Both the position numbers and the translations under genes were made by a program. From assembly GCA_035263845.1 (NCBI GenBank), contig DATFQY010000147.1, forward strand, positions 1-35,966: DNA of 35,966 nucleotides. The letters are read 5' to 3'. Below, piece by piece: positions 1-8,756 of this stretch; the first letter of the stretch is position 1; each line of letters begins with the position of its first letter. The DNA comes from JAWOLE01 sp035263845 (GTDB lineage Bacteria > Acidobacteriota > Thermoanaerobaculia > UBA5066 > Gp7-AA6). Under the pieces are notes generated by a model. That model saw only the letters and a program-made list of their open reading frames with translations. It had not been told where the DNA came from and ran no database searches.

Positions 1-1
1 G

Positions 2-1825
2 CAGGTCTCGCCGGGCCGCGCGCTGCCCCGTTTCGCGAGGACTTTCCGCGGCCGGCTCGTCGTGCTTTTCGCCGCCGGCGTCATGCTGCCCCTGTTCGCC
101 GTGACGTTCTTCCTGCGGTCGACGATCCTCGCCCATTCTCAGCAGGACATCCTCGAGCACGCGCGAACGGGGCTGGAGACCGCCCGGCGGGTCCTCGACG
201 ACTACCTCCCGTCGGCTGCCGGCGGCGCCGGCATCCGAGTCCTCGACGACGTGCTCATCGGCTGGCTCGCCAACTCGGTCGGCTACGACCTGTCCGTCTA
301 CGCTCCCGACTCCACGCTCGTGGCGACTTCCCGCCGCGACCTCTACGCCGCCGGGATCGTGCCGGACCGGGTGCCGGGCTCCGCCTACGTGACGATCGGC
401 CTGGGCGGCGGCGATCAGTACGCCGGATCGCGGTCGGTCTCGGGCGGGACGTTCGAAGAGATCACGACCGGCCTCTCCTCGATCCCGGGCGTTCCGGGCG
501 TGCGCAGCCCGGGCCTGCTCTCGCTCCTTCTCCTTCCTCAGCGGAGGGTGGCGGAAGCCGAGGCCTCCCAGCTGACGGCGGCGGTCTCCGCGTTCAGCCT
601 CCTCGTCTTCGTCATCAGCGCGGTGATCGCGGGACGCGTGGCGTTGCGCGTCGCGCGGCCCGTCGCCGACCTCGTGGAGGGAACGCGCGCGGTCGCCCGC
701 GGCGACTTCTCGCCTCGGCTCGACGAGCCTCCCGACGAGGAGCTGAAGGAACTGGTGCGGGCGTTCCTCTCGATGTCGCGCAGCCTGAAGTCCCAGACTG
801 AGGCCCTCCTCGAGGAGAAGGAGAGGAGCGCAACGCTCCTGGCGCACCTGACCGCCGGGGTCGTCGCCTTCCGCGAGGACGGTCCCGTCCTCCTCGCCAA
901 TCCGGCCGCGGCGCAGATGGGGGGCGGGCATGCCGATGCCTCGACGCTCGAGGAGGTCTTTCCCGGCGAGAGGATGGCCCCGGTCCGGCGGATCCTTCGC
1001 GACCCGCGCGCGACCTACACGCCGGTGGAAGTCGAGCCGAGGCCCGGCGAGCGCTGGAGGGTCGTGACGGTGCCGCTGCCTCTCGGAGGAGAGGGTGCAA
1101 GGATGGCCGTTCTCGAGGACGTCTCCGACGTCGTCCGCTCCAACCGCCTGGCTGCGTGGGCCGAGATGGCCCGGATGATCGCCCACGAGATCAAGAACCC
1201 GTTGACACCGATCCGGCTCGCCGTCGAACATCTGCGCGAAGTGTGGAAGCGCGGATCGCCCAATTTCGACCGGGTCCTCGACGAGTGCGTGGACCGAGTC
1301 CTCCGGCAGACCGACGAGCTGCGACTCGCGGCGTCGGAATTCTCCGACTACGCGAGGCTGCCTTCCCCGGAGATCCGTCCGGTGGACGTCAGCCGGCTGC
1401 TGGCCGACTCGGCCGCCGCCTACACAGGCACTCCGGGCGTGACCTGGAGGCTCGACATCGAGCCGGGGCTCTCCGCGCAGGCCGACGCGAGGCTCCTCTC
1501 GCGCGTCTTCTCCAACCTGCTGCTCAACGCCGTCGAGGCGCTGGCCGGCTCGACGGGAGCGATCCGCGTCGCCGCCCGGCGGGACGACTCCCGGATCTTC
1601 GTCGCCATCGAGGACACGGGGCCGGGCGTGGCGCCGAGGAACCTGCCGAGGCTTTTCGATCCGTATTTCTCGGCCAAGAGCGGCGGGACGGGGCTCGGCC
1701 TGGCGATTGCCAAGAAAATCGTGGAGGAGCACGGCGGCACGATCACCGCCGAGAATCGCGAGGACGGAGGCTTCCGGGTGAGATTCGATCTGCCCCTGGA
1801 GAAGCCGGTGGCGGCCCCGGCATGA
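2..1825 (+). CDS. NtrY-like membrane sensor histidine kinase, 5' truncated by the window edge
   Basis: This is a transmembrane two-component sensor kinase that would autophosphorylate on His and pass phosphate to a response regulator outside the window. The frame is open to the left edge. A GTG at 62 falls inside the first membrane segment and just after a basic stretch (RGRL), so the true start lies upstream. Numbering from 62: membrane segment about 1-20, a periplasmic region, a second membrane segment about 172-195, HAMP about 196-245, a PAS-like region about 255-340, and HisKA with MIAHEIKNPLTPI (phospho-acceptor H375). The ATPase domain shows NLLLNAVEAL (N box), DTGPGV (G1) and GGTGLGLAI (G2). 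The order TM-sensor-TM-HAMP-PAS-HisKA-HATPase and the HEIKNPLTPI box resemble the NtrY/AtoS group. The signal sensed cannot be read from the sequence. Its stop overlaps the next start as ATGA. Confidence 0.93.
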   Translation, partial: QVSPGRALPRFARTFRGRLVVLFAAGVMLPLFAVTFFLRSTILAHSQQDILEHARTGLETARRVLDDYLPSAAGGAGIRVLDDVLIGWLANSVGYDLSVYAPDSTLVATSRRDLYAAGIVPDRVPGSAYVTIGLGGGDQYAGSRSVSGGTFEEITTGLSSIPGVPGVRSPGLLSLLLLPQRRVAEAEASQLTAAVSAFSLLVFVISAVIAGRVALRVARPVADLVEGTRAVARGDFSPRLDEPPDEELKELVRAFLSMSRSLKSQTEALLEEKERSATLLAHLTAGVVAFREDGPVLLANPAAAQMGGGHADASTLEEVFPGERMAPVRRILRDPRATYTPVEVEPRPGERWRVVTVPLPLGGEGARMAVLEDVSDVVRSNRLAAWAEMARMIAHEIKNPLTPIRLAVEHLREVWKRGSPNFDRVLDECVDRVLRQTDELRLAASEFSDYARLPSPEIRPVDVSRLLADSAAAYTGTPGVTWRLDIEPGLSAQADARLLSRVFSNLLLNAVEALAGSTGAIRVAARRDDSRIFVAIEDTGPGVAPRNLPRLFDPYFSAKSGGTGLGLAIAKKIVEEHGGTITAENREDGGFRVRFDLPLEKPVAAPA

Positions 1826-3264
1826 GGCGCGTCGGCCTGGCGGGACTCATTCTTCTGTCGGCGGCCGGCTGGGCCTGCGGCGGGCGCCGCGAGGGCGCGA
1901 AACGGCCGGTCATCCGTCCGACCGGAAACGGCCTCTGGTTCGCCGACGGCTTCGCCAGGGAGCAAGAGGAAGGCTCCGAGCTCGCCTCGCTCGCCGAGGG
2001 GGGGTTCTCCTGGATCCTCGTGCCCGCCGCGAAGCTCGAGGTTTCCGGCGGCCAATGGACCGTGGTTCGCGCGACGCTTCCTCCGAGGCCCATCGGGAAA
2101 GCGTCGGTCTCGGTCGTGATCGAAGCGGGAAGGGAAGCCGCGACGGTGCTGGAGTCCCACGACAAGGCCGCGAGGAAGGCCTTCGAGGACGCCCTCGGGC
2201 TCGCCGCGGCGACGGCCGCCGACGAAGTCCGGTTCGGCTTCGTGTCCGGCGTGCACCTGGACTTTCCCGTGACCGCCGCGTCCGCCCCCGCGACCGCCGC
2301 GGCGATCCGCGCGATCCGCTCCCGGCTGCCGGCCGGCATCTTCCTCTCGATGACGATGAGCGACCCGATCCCGGCTGAAGGGGCCGAGAAGTTCACGGAC
2401 CTCGGCGCGGCCGTGGACGGTTTCGTGGCCATGGTCTTCGGAAGGGACCGCGACCGCGCGGACCCGATCGAAGTGGACAGGCTGGGCAAGCCCTGGTGGG
2501 CGGGTTATTCGCCCAACGCGGAGGGGCTCTGGAAGGGGCGCGGCGGGACGGAGAAGGGAAAGCTCACCGAGGGGTTTCTGTCCCGGCTCTCCGACGACCC
2601 GCGCCTGCGCTTCCAGCACGACATGGAGGTGGAGGAGAGGGTCGGGTTCGGCTACGACTTTCGCGTGCGGCGGCCTCTTGTCCTGGAGGGCCGGACCTTC
2701 GAGACCGGAGACGAGATCATCTTCCGCCAGCCGTTCCTCGCAGACTTCGTCCGCCGGCTCGGGCACGACACGGCCGGCCGGCCCAACGCCGCGGGGCGTC
2801 TCATTCGCCTCGCGGGCGCGTCGGAATCGGACCGGATCTTCACACTGCCGGCGTTGAACGACATCCTCCTCGGCAGGCCGCTGACGCCGGCGCTGCGCGT
2901 CTCGCTCTCGCGGACGGGCTCGGATGTCGTGCTGGGGCTGGAGAACACCTCCGCGATGCCCTCCGCCATTTCCCGCACCTCGAACTGGATCGAGGTGGAC
3001 CTGGGCCGGCCGGGCGTGCGCGACGTCCGCAATGCCGGCTTCGACCGCTATGAGGTCTTCTCTCCCGCCGGCGCGCGCGTCTCGCTCGGCCGCTCCTCCA
3101 GGGTTCGCTTCTACGAGACCCTCATCGGGCCGCACGAGAAGATCGATCCGGCCACGATCCTGCTCCGGCCCCCGATCCCGGCCTCCTGCTGCCGATTCCG
3201 CTACCACGTCCTCGCCGCTAACGGACAGGAGATCGCCACGGACTGGCAGACCCAGGGTCGGTAG
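1822..3264 (+). CDS. Predicted exported lipoprotein, possibly DUF3142-like
   Basis: 480 residues, starting at the ATG of an ATGA overlap with the kinase stop, so it is probably translationally coupled. The N-terminus (MRRVGLAGLILLSAAGWAC) looks like a lipoprotein signal, with Cys following G-W-A. The Trp at -2 makes the lipobox imperfect. The segment at about 130-240 (VHLDFPVTAAS, then LPAGIFLSMTMSD, then VDGFVAMVFG) has the alternating strand and acidic-residue pattern of the TIM-barrel-like DUF3142 family. That family call is from memory and tentative. The C-terminal third looks like beta-rich domains. No catalytic motif is recognised. Coupling to a sensor kinase suggests an envelope role or a signal input, which is inference. 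The TAG stop lies at the edge of a period-7 repeat. Confidence 0.75.
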   Translation: MRRVGLAGLILLSAAGWACGGRREGAKRPVIRPTGNGLWFADGFAREQEEGSELASLAEGGFSWILVPAAKLEVSGGQWTVVRATLPPRPIGKASVSVVIEAGREAATVLESHDKAARKAFEDALGLAAATAADEVRFGFVSGVHLDFPVTAASAPATAAAIRAIRSRLPAGIFLSMTMSDPIPAEGAEKFTDLGAAVDGFVAMVFGRDRDRADPIEVDRLGKPWWAGYSPNAEGLWKGRGGTEKGKLTEGFLSRLSDDPRLRFQHDMEVEERVGFGYDFRVRRPLVLEGRTFETGDEIIFRQPFLADFVRRLGHDTAGRPNAAGRLIRLAGASESDRIFTLPALNDILLGRPLTPALRVSLSRTGSDVVLGLENTSAMPSAISRTSNWIEVDLGRPGVRDVRNAGFDRYEVFSPAGARVSLGRSSRVRFYETLIGPHEKIDPATILLRPPIPASCCRFRYHVLAANGQEIATDWQTQGR

Positions 3265-3348
3265 ACGTCAGACGCTAGACGCTAGACGGGAGACGTGGGC
3301 TAGACGGGCTCGACCGGAACGTCTTCCGTCTTACCTCTTCCGTCTTCC
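3263..3348. repeat. Degenerate heptamer tandem repeats across a convergent gene junction
   Basis: Two adjacent runs of period 7 are visible. At 3263-3297 the units are agacgtc, agacgct, agacgct, agacggg, agacgtg, with a further agacggg at 3302-3308 after a 4-nt slip. At 3321-3348 the units are gtcttcc, gtcttac, ctcttcc, gtcttcc. The first run carries the TAG stop of the lipoprotein gene (3262-3264) and the opposite-strand TAG stop of pssA (3300-3302). The second run encodes part of the PssA C-terminal tail. Other period-7 repeats lie at 23594-23662 and 27876-27915. Confidence 0.8.
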
Positions 3349-4133
3349 GGCGCGGGGTGCTTGCCGCGCCGGAAGAACCCGACGAGCTTGGCGGCCGGGC
3401 CCGAGCCGGCGAAGACCAGCGTCAGCGCGAGCAGCGACAGCGTCGGGCGGAACGCGACCACCGCGAAGACGAGCGCGATCAGCGGGAGGATCCAAGCGGG
3501 CCGCCGGCGCTTCAGGTCGAGGTCCTTGAAGGACCGGTAGCGGATCGTCGAGATCATCAGGTACGAGAGGAGAATCGTCAGGACGAGCAGGCCCGTCATC
3601 CAGACGCGGTCCACGAGAGGCTCGGGGGTCGCGAGGACGAGCGTCGAGAGGGTCGCCGCCGCGGCCGGAATCGGGAGGCCGATGAAGTACTTCTTGTCCA
3701 CGACGTGGGTCATGATGTTGAAGCGGGCGAGCCGCATCGAGCCGCAGACGACGAAGAGGAACGAGACGAGCCATCCGAGCCTGGAGAAGTCCGACAGCCC
3801 CCAGGAGTAGGCCAGCACCGCCGGCGCGACGCCGAAGGACACGAGGTCTGCCAGCGAATCGTACTCCTCACCGAACTCCGAGGCCGAGTGCGTCAGCCGC
3901 GCGATCCGGCCGTCCAGGGCGTCGAGGACCGCCGCGATGATGATCAGGTACGCGGCGATCTCGAAGGTCCCGCGGATCGAGCACCAGATCGAGAGGTAGC
4001 CGCAGAAGAGGTTTCCGACCGTGAAGAGGGTCGGCAGGACGAACAGGCCCCGGGACAGCCGCTCCCGCGAAAGCCGCCGCATCCCGCCCACCGGGCGGCG
4101 ATCCGACGCGGCCTCCCGGCTCTTCATTTCCAT
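3300..4133 (-). CDS. pssA: CDP-diacylglycerol--serine O-phosphatidyltransferase (PssA, type II)
   Basis: Makes phosphatidylserine from CDP-diacylglycerol and L-serine in the inner membrane. The 277-residue protein carries the CDP-alcohol phosphotransferase signature DG-x2-AR-x8-G-x3-D-x3-D (DALDGRIARL then FGEEYDSLAD) near residues 62-87, and about seven to eight hydrophobic segments, as in type II enzymes. The chosen ATG at 4133 has GGAG 8 nt upstream. A second ATG at 4127 would give an ATGA overlap with psd. Either start overlaps the end of psd, the enzyme for the next step, so the two steps to phosphatidylethanolamine are coupled. The last residues (EDGRGKTEDVPVEPV) are encoded by a heptamer repeat, so the tail is probably not conserved. 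Confidence 0.95.
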   Translation of the reverse strand: MEMKSREAASDRRPVGGMRRLSRERLSRGLFVLPTLFTVGNLFCGYLSIWCSIRGTFEIAAYLIIIAAVLDALDGRIARLTHSASEFGEEYDSLADLVSFGVAPAVLAYSWGLSDFSRLGWLVSFLFVVCGSMRLARFNIMTHVVDKKYFIGLPIPAAAATLSTLVLATPEPLVDRVWMTGLLVLTILLSYLMISTIRYRSFKDLDLKRRRPAWILPLIALVFAVVAFRPTLSLLALTLVFAGSGPAAKLVGFFRRGKHPAPEDGRGKTEDVPVEPV

Positions 4134-4753
4134 CGCGCGAGCTCCGTTCTTCCGGCCCGGACCTTGTCGCCCCGCCGGACCGACAGGTCCGCCCCGTCGG
4201 GGACAAACAGGTCAACGCGCGAACCGAACAGGATGATTCCGATCTTCTGCCCGCGCGAGAGCCGGTCGCCCGGGCTGGGGTAGAACACGATCCGGCGGGC
4301 GAGGATCCCCGCGATCTGCTTGAACATCACCCGGCCGCGCGCGGCCTCGAGCGTGATGTGGTTTTGCTCGTTCTCCGTCGAGCACTTCTCCTCGAAGGCC
4401 TTGAGCTTCTTCCCGGGGCAGTACTCGTAATCGGCGAGGACACCGGTGACGGCGGAACGGTTGACGTGGCAGTTGAAGACCGACATGAAGATCGAGATCC
4501 GGCGGGAGGCCCCTGGAGGCGCCTCGGGCGGACCGTCGGTGATGGAGAGGACCGTGCCGTCGGCGGGGGAGAGGATCGAGCTTTCGTCGCCGCCGGGGGT
4601 GCGCTCGGGATCGCGGAAGAAGGAGACGAGGAAGATCCCGAGCGCCCCGAGAACCACCGCCGCGACCCACCATCCGGCCGCGACCGCGCCCGCCGCGAGC
4701 ACGAGCGGCGGGACGATGAAGATCCAGCCCTCCCGGGCGATCGGAAACTTCAG
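4124..4753 (-). CDS. psd: Phosphatidylserine decarboxylase proenzyme (short form), probable CTG start
   Basis: Decarboxylates phosphatidylserine to phosphatidylethanolamine. It is a short-form Psd of about 209 residues, with an N-terminal hydrophobic region, the FFRDPERTP and LSPADGTV motifs, FNCHVNRSAVTG, and the self-cleavage site FGS (in GIILFGSRVDLF) where Ser becomes the pyruvoyl group. The only ordinary start nearby, GTG at 4702, would cut into the first membrane segment and drop the family-like LKFPIAREGWIFIVPP. No ATG, GTG or TTG occurs in frame for about 100 nt above that. A CTG at 4753 fits the expected N-terminus, overlaps the ydcH-like stop as CTGA, and has GGAG 7 nt upstream. The CTG start is inference; the enzyme identity is firm. 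Confidence 0.9.
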   Translation of the reverse strand: MKFPIAREGWIFIVPPLVLAAGAVAAGWWVAAVVLGALGIFLVSFFRDPERTPGGDESSILSPADGTVLSITDGPPEAPPGASRRISIFMSVFNCHVNRSAVTGVLADYEYCPGKKLKAFEEKCSTENEQNHITLEAARGRVMFKQIAGILARRIVFYPSPGDRLSRGQKIGIILFGSRVDLFVPDGADLSVRRGDKVRAGRTELARWK

Positions 4754-4974
4754 TGGGGAGCTCCGACTCGGTGGTTTCGGGCGATCGCCTCCATGCGGTC
4801 CTTGATCATCAGCTTTTCCTTCTTGAGCCGTTTCTCCTCGAGCTCTTCCTCTTCGGAGAGGCGGGACTTGCCCGCGAGCGTTTCGAGGCGGCTTTCGTGG
4901 TCGCGATGTTCCGTATGGAGGCGGCGGTATTCGGGATCGATCTCCGTGAGGTTTTCGGAGCTGAGAGTCTCCAT
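4750..4974 (-). CDS. YdcH-like (DUF465) small helical protein
   Basis: A 74-residue, highly charged, mostly helical protein (METLSSENLTEID start, coiled-coil-like centre rich in Glu, Lys and Leu). The pattern H-x-E-x-R-L-E and LKKEKLMIKDRM is typical of the YdcH/DUF465 family, whose function is not settled. The ATG at 4974 is chosen over an earlier in-frame start at 5028 because a strong Shine-Dalgarno (aaggaggt) sits about 9 nt upstream. The stop overlaps the proposed CTG start of psd. It sits between rimI and psd in a minus-strand run. Confidence 0.85.
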   Translation of the reverse strand: METLSSENLTEIDPEYRRLHTEHRDHESRLETLAGKSRLSEEEELEEKRLKKEKLMIKDRMEAIARNHRVGAPH

Positions 4975-5045
4975 CGTTCGGAACCTCCTTATCTCTTTTT
5001 GTGGGAACGGAGAGGCGGGAAAAACCACGCCCGAAGTTTACACCC

Positions 5046-5522
5046 TTACTTCAGGGTCAGGATCATCGCGTAGGCGTCCTCGCCGTCCTGGTAATAGGAC
5101 TTTCGTCGATAGGCCTCCCGGAAACCGAAGGAATTGTAGAACTCCCGCGCCGGGATGTTGGAGATGCGGACCTCCAAGGTCACCGCGGCGGCCCGCTGAG
5201 ACCGGGCCCGGGACAGGGCGTCCTCGAGCAGGAGGCGGCCGTAACCCAGGTTTCTCAGCGTCGGATCGGTCGCGACCTTGTTGATGTGGAATTCCTCGTA
5301 GAGCGAGACAGCGAACAGGTATCCGCCGACCTCGGGGCGGGAACCGTCGCGGCTCGCGAGGACTCGGGCGTAGCGGTAGGGCTCGGAGAGCTCGGTCTCG
5401 AAGAACTCCCGCTTCCAGGGGATCAGGAAGGACTCGCGCTCGATCCGGGCGATCTCGTCCAGGTGCTCCGGGCGCGCCGAGACCACGAGGTACGACGCCG
5501 ACCGGGGCTCACGGAGCGCCAC
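5046..5522 (-). CDS. rimI: Ribosomal protein S18 alanine N-acetyltransferase-like GNAT (RimI)
   Basis: A GNAT acetyltransferase of 158 residues. Motif A, the acetyl-CoA pyrophosphate-binding loop, reads INKVATDPTLRNLGYGRLLL (R-x-x-G-x-G), and the C-terminal part has the NxPAREFYxSFGF signature of RimI. The family acetylates the N-terminal Ala of S18 or related proteins. Its start overlaps the end of tsaB by 14 nt, a classic RimI/TsaB pairing. A 71-nt gap separates it from the ydcH-like gene. GNAT substrates are hard to predict, but sequence and neighbour agree here. Confidence 0.93.
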   Translation of the reverse strand: MALREPRSASYLVVSARPEHLDEIARIERESFLIPWKREFFETELSEPYRYARVLASRDGSRPEVGGYLFAVSLYEEFHINKVATDPTLRNLGYGRLLLEDALSRARSQRAAAVTLEVRISNIPAREFYNSFGFREAYRRKSYYQDGEDAYAMILTLK

Positions 5523-6150
5523 GTTTCTCCTCGGCGGCGCTGGGCCGCGAATAAATGGCGCGCGGGACGCGAGCGCCGCTTCCCGCGTCTTCCCGTGGGG
5601 AGCCGGCGACGGCGAGGGCCAGGGCGCGGGCGAGCGAGATCGCCGGGGCCTTCCCGGCCCCTCCGAGGAGGCCGCCGGGAAGGTCGAAGAGCGGTGCGGA
5701 GAGCGCCGCGGCCTGCTCGGTCGGGATCCGGACCGGAGAATCGGCGGATCTCGCGCGGGGACCGGCGAGGGAGAACGAAGCGGCGATGACCTCGCCCCGT
5801 CCCGCGTCCAGGACGGTCGTGACCGCGGTGAGCCCGGGCTTTCGAGCCGCCTCGGCGAGCACCTCGAGAGTCGAGACTTCCTCGACGGGAATGCCGAGGG
5901 CGCGGCCGAGTCCCCACGCCGTCGAAAGGCCGACGCGCAGGCCCGTGAACGAGCCGGGCCCCGAGCACACGGCGATCCGATCGCAATCGGCGAGGCTCAA
6001 CCCGGCGCGGGTCAGCGTGTCCTGGATCGCGCCCAGCAGCTTCTCGGATGCCTGGCGCTCCGCCGGGAGTTCCTTCTCGAAGACCGCGCCGCCGGCCGCG
6101 ACTGCGACCGCGGGCAGGGGACCCGCGGTGTCGAGTGCGAGGACGTTCAT
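5509..6150 (-). CDS. tsaB: tRNA threonylcarbamoyladenosine biosynthesis protein TsaB
   Basis: Partner of TsaD and TsaE in making t6A37 in ANN-decoding tRNAs. The 213-residue protein has the ASKHA-fold start (MNVLALDTAG) and the diagnostic VCSGPGSFTGLRVGLSTAWG at about residues 61-80. It lacks the metal-binding histidines of TsaD, as expected for TsaB. It heads the minus-strand run tsaB-rimI-ydcH-psd-pssA and is divergent from mutS across only 27 nt. Before its ATG there is a TAGCAT hexamer 8 nt upstream and no clear Shine-Dalgarno, so a near-leaderless transcript is possible. Confidence 0.95.
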   Translation of the reverse strand: MNVLALDTAGPLPAVAVAAGGAVFEKELPAERQASEKLLGAIQDTLTRAGLSLADCDRIAVCSGPGSFTGLRVGLSTAWGLGRALGIPVEEVSTLEVLAEAARKPGLTAVTTVLDAGRGEVIAASFSLAGPRARSADSPVRIPTEQAAALSAPLFDLPGGLLGGAGKAPAISLARALALAVAGSPREDAGSGARVPRAIYSRPSAAEEKRGAP

Positions 6151-6177
6151 CCCGATTTATGCTAGCTCGGAACCTTC
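6151..6177. promoter_or_regulatory. Very short divergent promoter region between tsaB and mutS
   Basis: Only 27 nt separate the two ATGs. On the plus strand TATGCT (6158-6163) could be a -10 element for mutS, giving a leader of roughly 7 nt. On the minus strand TAGCAT lies 8 nt before the tsaB ATG. The two hexamers overlap around a GCTAGC palindrome. There is no good Shine-Dalgarno for either gene. Any -35 elements would fall inside the opposite coding sequence. Confidence 0.4.
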
Positions 6178-8742
6178 ATGGCGACCACAGCGAAAGAGAG
6201 CGGCCGGGAGACTCCGATGCTCCGGCAGTACTTCGAGATGAAGAGCCGCGTTCCCGACGCGATCCTCTTCTACCGCATGGGCGACTTCTACGAGATGTTC
6301 TTCGAGGACGCCCGCGAAGCCGCGCCGCTCCTGGGAATCGCGCTGACCGCACGCAACCGCGACTCGGACATCGAAGCGCCGATGTGCGGAGTCCCCTGGC
6401 ACGCCGCCGAGCACCACATCGCCCGGCTGGTCGCCGCCGGCCGCAAGGTTGCCGTCTGCGATCAGGTCGAGGACCCCCGAGCGGCCAAGGGCCTGGTGCG
6501 AAGGGACATCACGCGGATCGTGACGCCCGGCACGGTGCTCGACCCGGAGTCGCTACTGCCCGGAAGCGCTTCGTATCTGGCCGCCGTGCTTCCAAGCGCC
6601 GGGGCCGCCGGCGGGCGGGTCGCCGTCGCGTTCCTGGATTTCTCGACGGGCCAGTTTCACGCGGGAGACGTCCCGGCCGGCCGGCTGGCCGACGTCCTCG
6701 CGCTCTTCCGTCCTCGGGAGGTCCTCCTTCCCGAGGAGTCGGACCTGCCCGTTCCGGCGGGCATCTCGATCACGCGCCGTTCGCCCCAATGGTTCGCGCG
6801 GTGGCAGGCCTCGGATTCTACCGAGGCCGGATCGGCGGCCGCCGCGGCGAAGGCCTACGCCGAAGAGATGCGGCCGGGCGGGGTCTCCCACGTCGGGCCG
6901 CCGTCGCCGCTCCTCTTCGACCAGAGGATGTCGCTCGACGCCTCGGCCATCTCGACCCTGGAGATCTTCGAGTCCTCCGACGGCTCCGCGGAGCGAAGCC
7001 TCTGCGCCGTCATCGACCGGACCCGGACGCCTCCCGGCGCGCGGGCGCTGAAGGACGCGCTGTCGCGTCCCTCGACCGACCCGCTGGAGCTGGAAGCCCG
7101 GTGGGAGGCGGTCGAAGAGCTGACGCGCCGGGCGGCCGAGCGGCAGAAGCTGCAGCGGGCCCTCGATGGCGTCGGAGACCTCGAGCGGCGGCTGGCCCGG
7201 ATCTCGACGGGGACCGCCGGCCCGCGGGAGGTCGCCGCCTTCGCCGCCGGGCTGCGCGCGCTCCCGGGCGTCGTCGCGGCCGGGGAGACCTTCAAGGCCC
7301 GGAGGCTTCGCTCGCTGCTCGACGGGATCCCGGACACCGCAGACCTCGTCGCCCTCGTCGAGAGGACGATCGCCCCGGAGCCCCCGGTCCTGGCGTCCGC
7401 CGGCGGCGCCATCCGGGACGGCGCCGACAAGGAGCTCGACGAGCTCCGCTCGCTTCGGCGCGACGGGCAGGGAGCGTTGCTGGCGATTGAAGCCGAGGAG
7501 CGGCGCCGCTCCGGGATCTCCAATCTCCGCGTTCGCTACAACCGTGTCTTCGGGTACAACCTGGAGGTCGGCAAGGCGCACCGCGAGAATGTCCCGTCCG
7601 ACTGGATCCGCCGGCAGTCCCTCGCCAACGCGGAGCGCTTCGTGACGCCGGCCCTGAAGGAGCTGGAGGAGAAGATCCTTGGGGCGGAAGAGCGAATCGC
7701 CGAGATCGAGGCGAGGATCTACTCGGAGCTCCTGCGCGACCTCGCCGCCGCGGCGGGCCGGGCCTCCGCGGCAGCCTCGGGCGCCGCCGCGCTCGACCTT
7801 CACGCGAGCTTCGCCGAGATCGCGACCTCCGGGCGCTGGACGCGGCCGAAGCTTTCCCGGCGCCTGCGCCTGTCTCTCGTCGAGAGCCGCCACCCGGTCG
7901 TCGAGGCGCTGCGGCGGGAGGAGCCGTTCGTCCCTAACGACTGCGAGCTCACGCCCGAGAAGCGGATCCTGGTCGTGACCGGCCCGAACATGGGCGGAAA
8001 GTCCACGTACCTGCGGCAGGTCGCAACGGCGGTGCTCCTAGCGCAGGCCGGCTCGTTCGTGCCGGCCTCGAGCGCGGAGATCCCGATGGTGGACCGGATC
8101 TTCACCCGGGTGGGCGCGGCCGACCACCTCGCCCGCGGCGAGTCCACGTTCATGGTCGAAATGCTCGAGGCGGCGGCGATCCTGCGCGAGGCGACCGCGA
8201 GGAGCCTCGTGATCCTGGACGAGGTGGGCCGCGGGACGTCCACCTTCGACGGACTCTCGATCGCGTGGGCGCTCGTCGAGCACCTCCACGACACCCCCGA
8301 GAAGGGGGCGTTCGTCCTCTTCGCGACGCACTACCACGAGCTGACGGAGATCGCCCTCGTCCGCCCGGGAATCTCCAACGCGACGATGGCGGTCAAGGAG
8401 ATCGACGGCCGAGTCGTCTTTCTGCGCAAGGTCGTCGCCGGGACGGCAGACAGGAGCTATGGAATCCACGTGGCCGAGCTCGCGGGGCTTCCGAAGGAGG
8501 TGACGCGCCGCGCCCGCGAGATCCTTTCCAACCTCGAAAAGCAGGAGCTCGACGTGCAGGGCGCGCCCGTCCTGGCCCGCCACGAGGGGCAGAGCGCCGG
8601 AGAGGGCCAGATGCTCCTCTTCTCCGCGTCCGAGGAGCTCGTCCTGGAGAAGCTGCGCCAGGCCGACGTCAACAACCTGACTCCGGTCGCCGCCCTCTCC
8701 CTCCTCGCCGCCCTCCAGGAACGCCTCAAGAAGAATGCATGA
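6178..8742 (+). CDS. mutS: DNA mismatch repair protein MutS
   Basis: Recognises mismatches and small loops and recruits MutL. At 854 residues it is full length for MutS1. The mismatch-reading Phe-x-Glu motif is present (MGDFYEMFFEDA, near residues 35-46), followed by connector, lever and clamp regions. The ATPase has Walker A GPNMGGKST (from residue 602), Walker B VILDEVGRGTS (about 678-688) and the signature region ending in FATHYHE. The C-terminal helix-turn-helix region ends LTPVAALSLLAALQERLK. The ATG at 6178 has only a weak upstream GGAA. It stands alone on its strand and is followed by a structured repeat. Confidence 0.98.
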   Translation: MATTAKESGRETPMLRQYFEMKSRVPDAILFYRMGDFYEMFFEDAREAAPLLGIALTARNRDSDIEAPMCGVPWHAAEHHIARLVAAGRKVAVCDQVEDPRAAKGLVRRDITRIVTPGTVLDPESLLPGSASYLAAVLPSAGAAGGRVAVAFLDFSTGQFHAGDVPAGRLADVLALFRPREVLLPEESDLPVPAGISITRRSPQWFARWQASDSTEAGSAAAAAKAYAEEMRPGGVSHVGPPSPLLFDQRMSLDASAISTLEIFESSDGSAERSLCAVIDRTRTPPGARALKDALSRPSTDPLELEARWEAVEELTRRAAERQKLQRALDGVGDLERRLARISTGTAGPREVAAFAAGLRALPGVVAAGETFKARRLRSLLDGIPDTADLVALVERTIAPEPPVLASAGGAIRDGADKELDELRSLRRDGQGALLAIEAEERRRSGISNLRVRYNRVFGYNLEVGKAHRENVPSDWIRRQSLANAERFVTPALKELEEKILGAEERIAEIEARIYSELLRDLAAAAGRASAAASGAAALDLHASFAEIATSGRWTRPKLSRRLRLSLVESRHPVVEALRREEPFVPNDCELTPEKRILVVTGPNMGGKSTYLRQVATAVLLAQAGSFVPASSAEIPMVDRIFTRVGAADHLARGESTFMVEMLEAAAILREATARSLVILDEVGRGTSTFDGLSIAWALVEHLHDTPEKGAFVLFATHYHELTEIALVRPGISNATMAVKEIDGRVVFLRKVVAGTADRSYGIHVAELAGLPKEVTRRAREILSNLEKQELDVQGAPVLARHEGQSAGEGQMLLFSASEELVLEKLRQADVNNLTPVAALSLLAALQERLKKNA

Positions 8743-8756
8743 CGCTTCTTCCCCAT

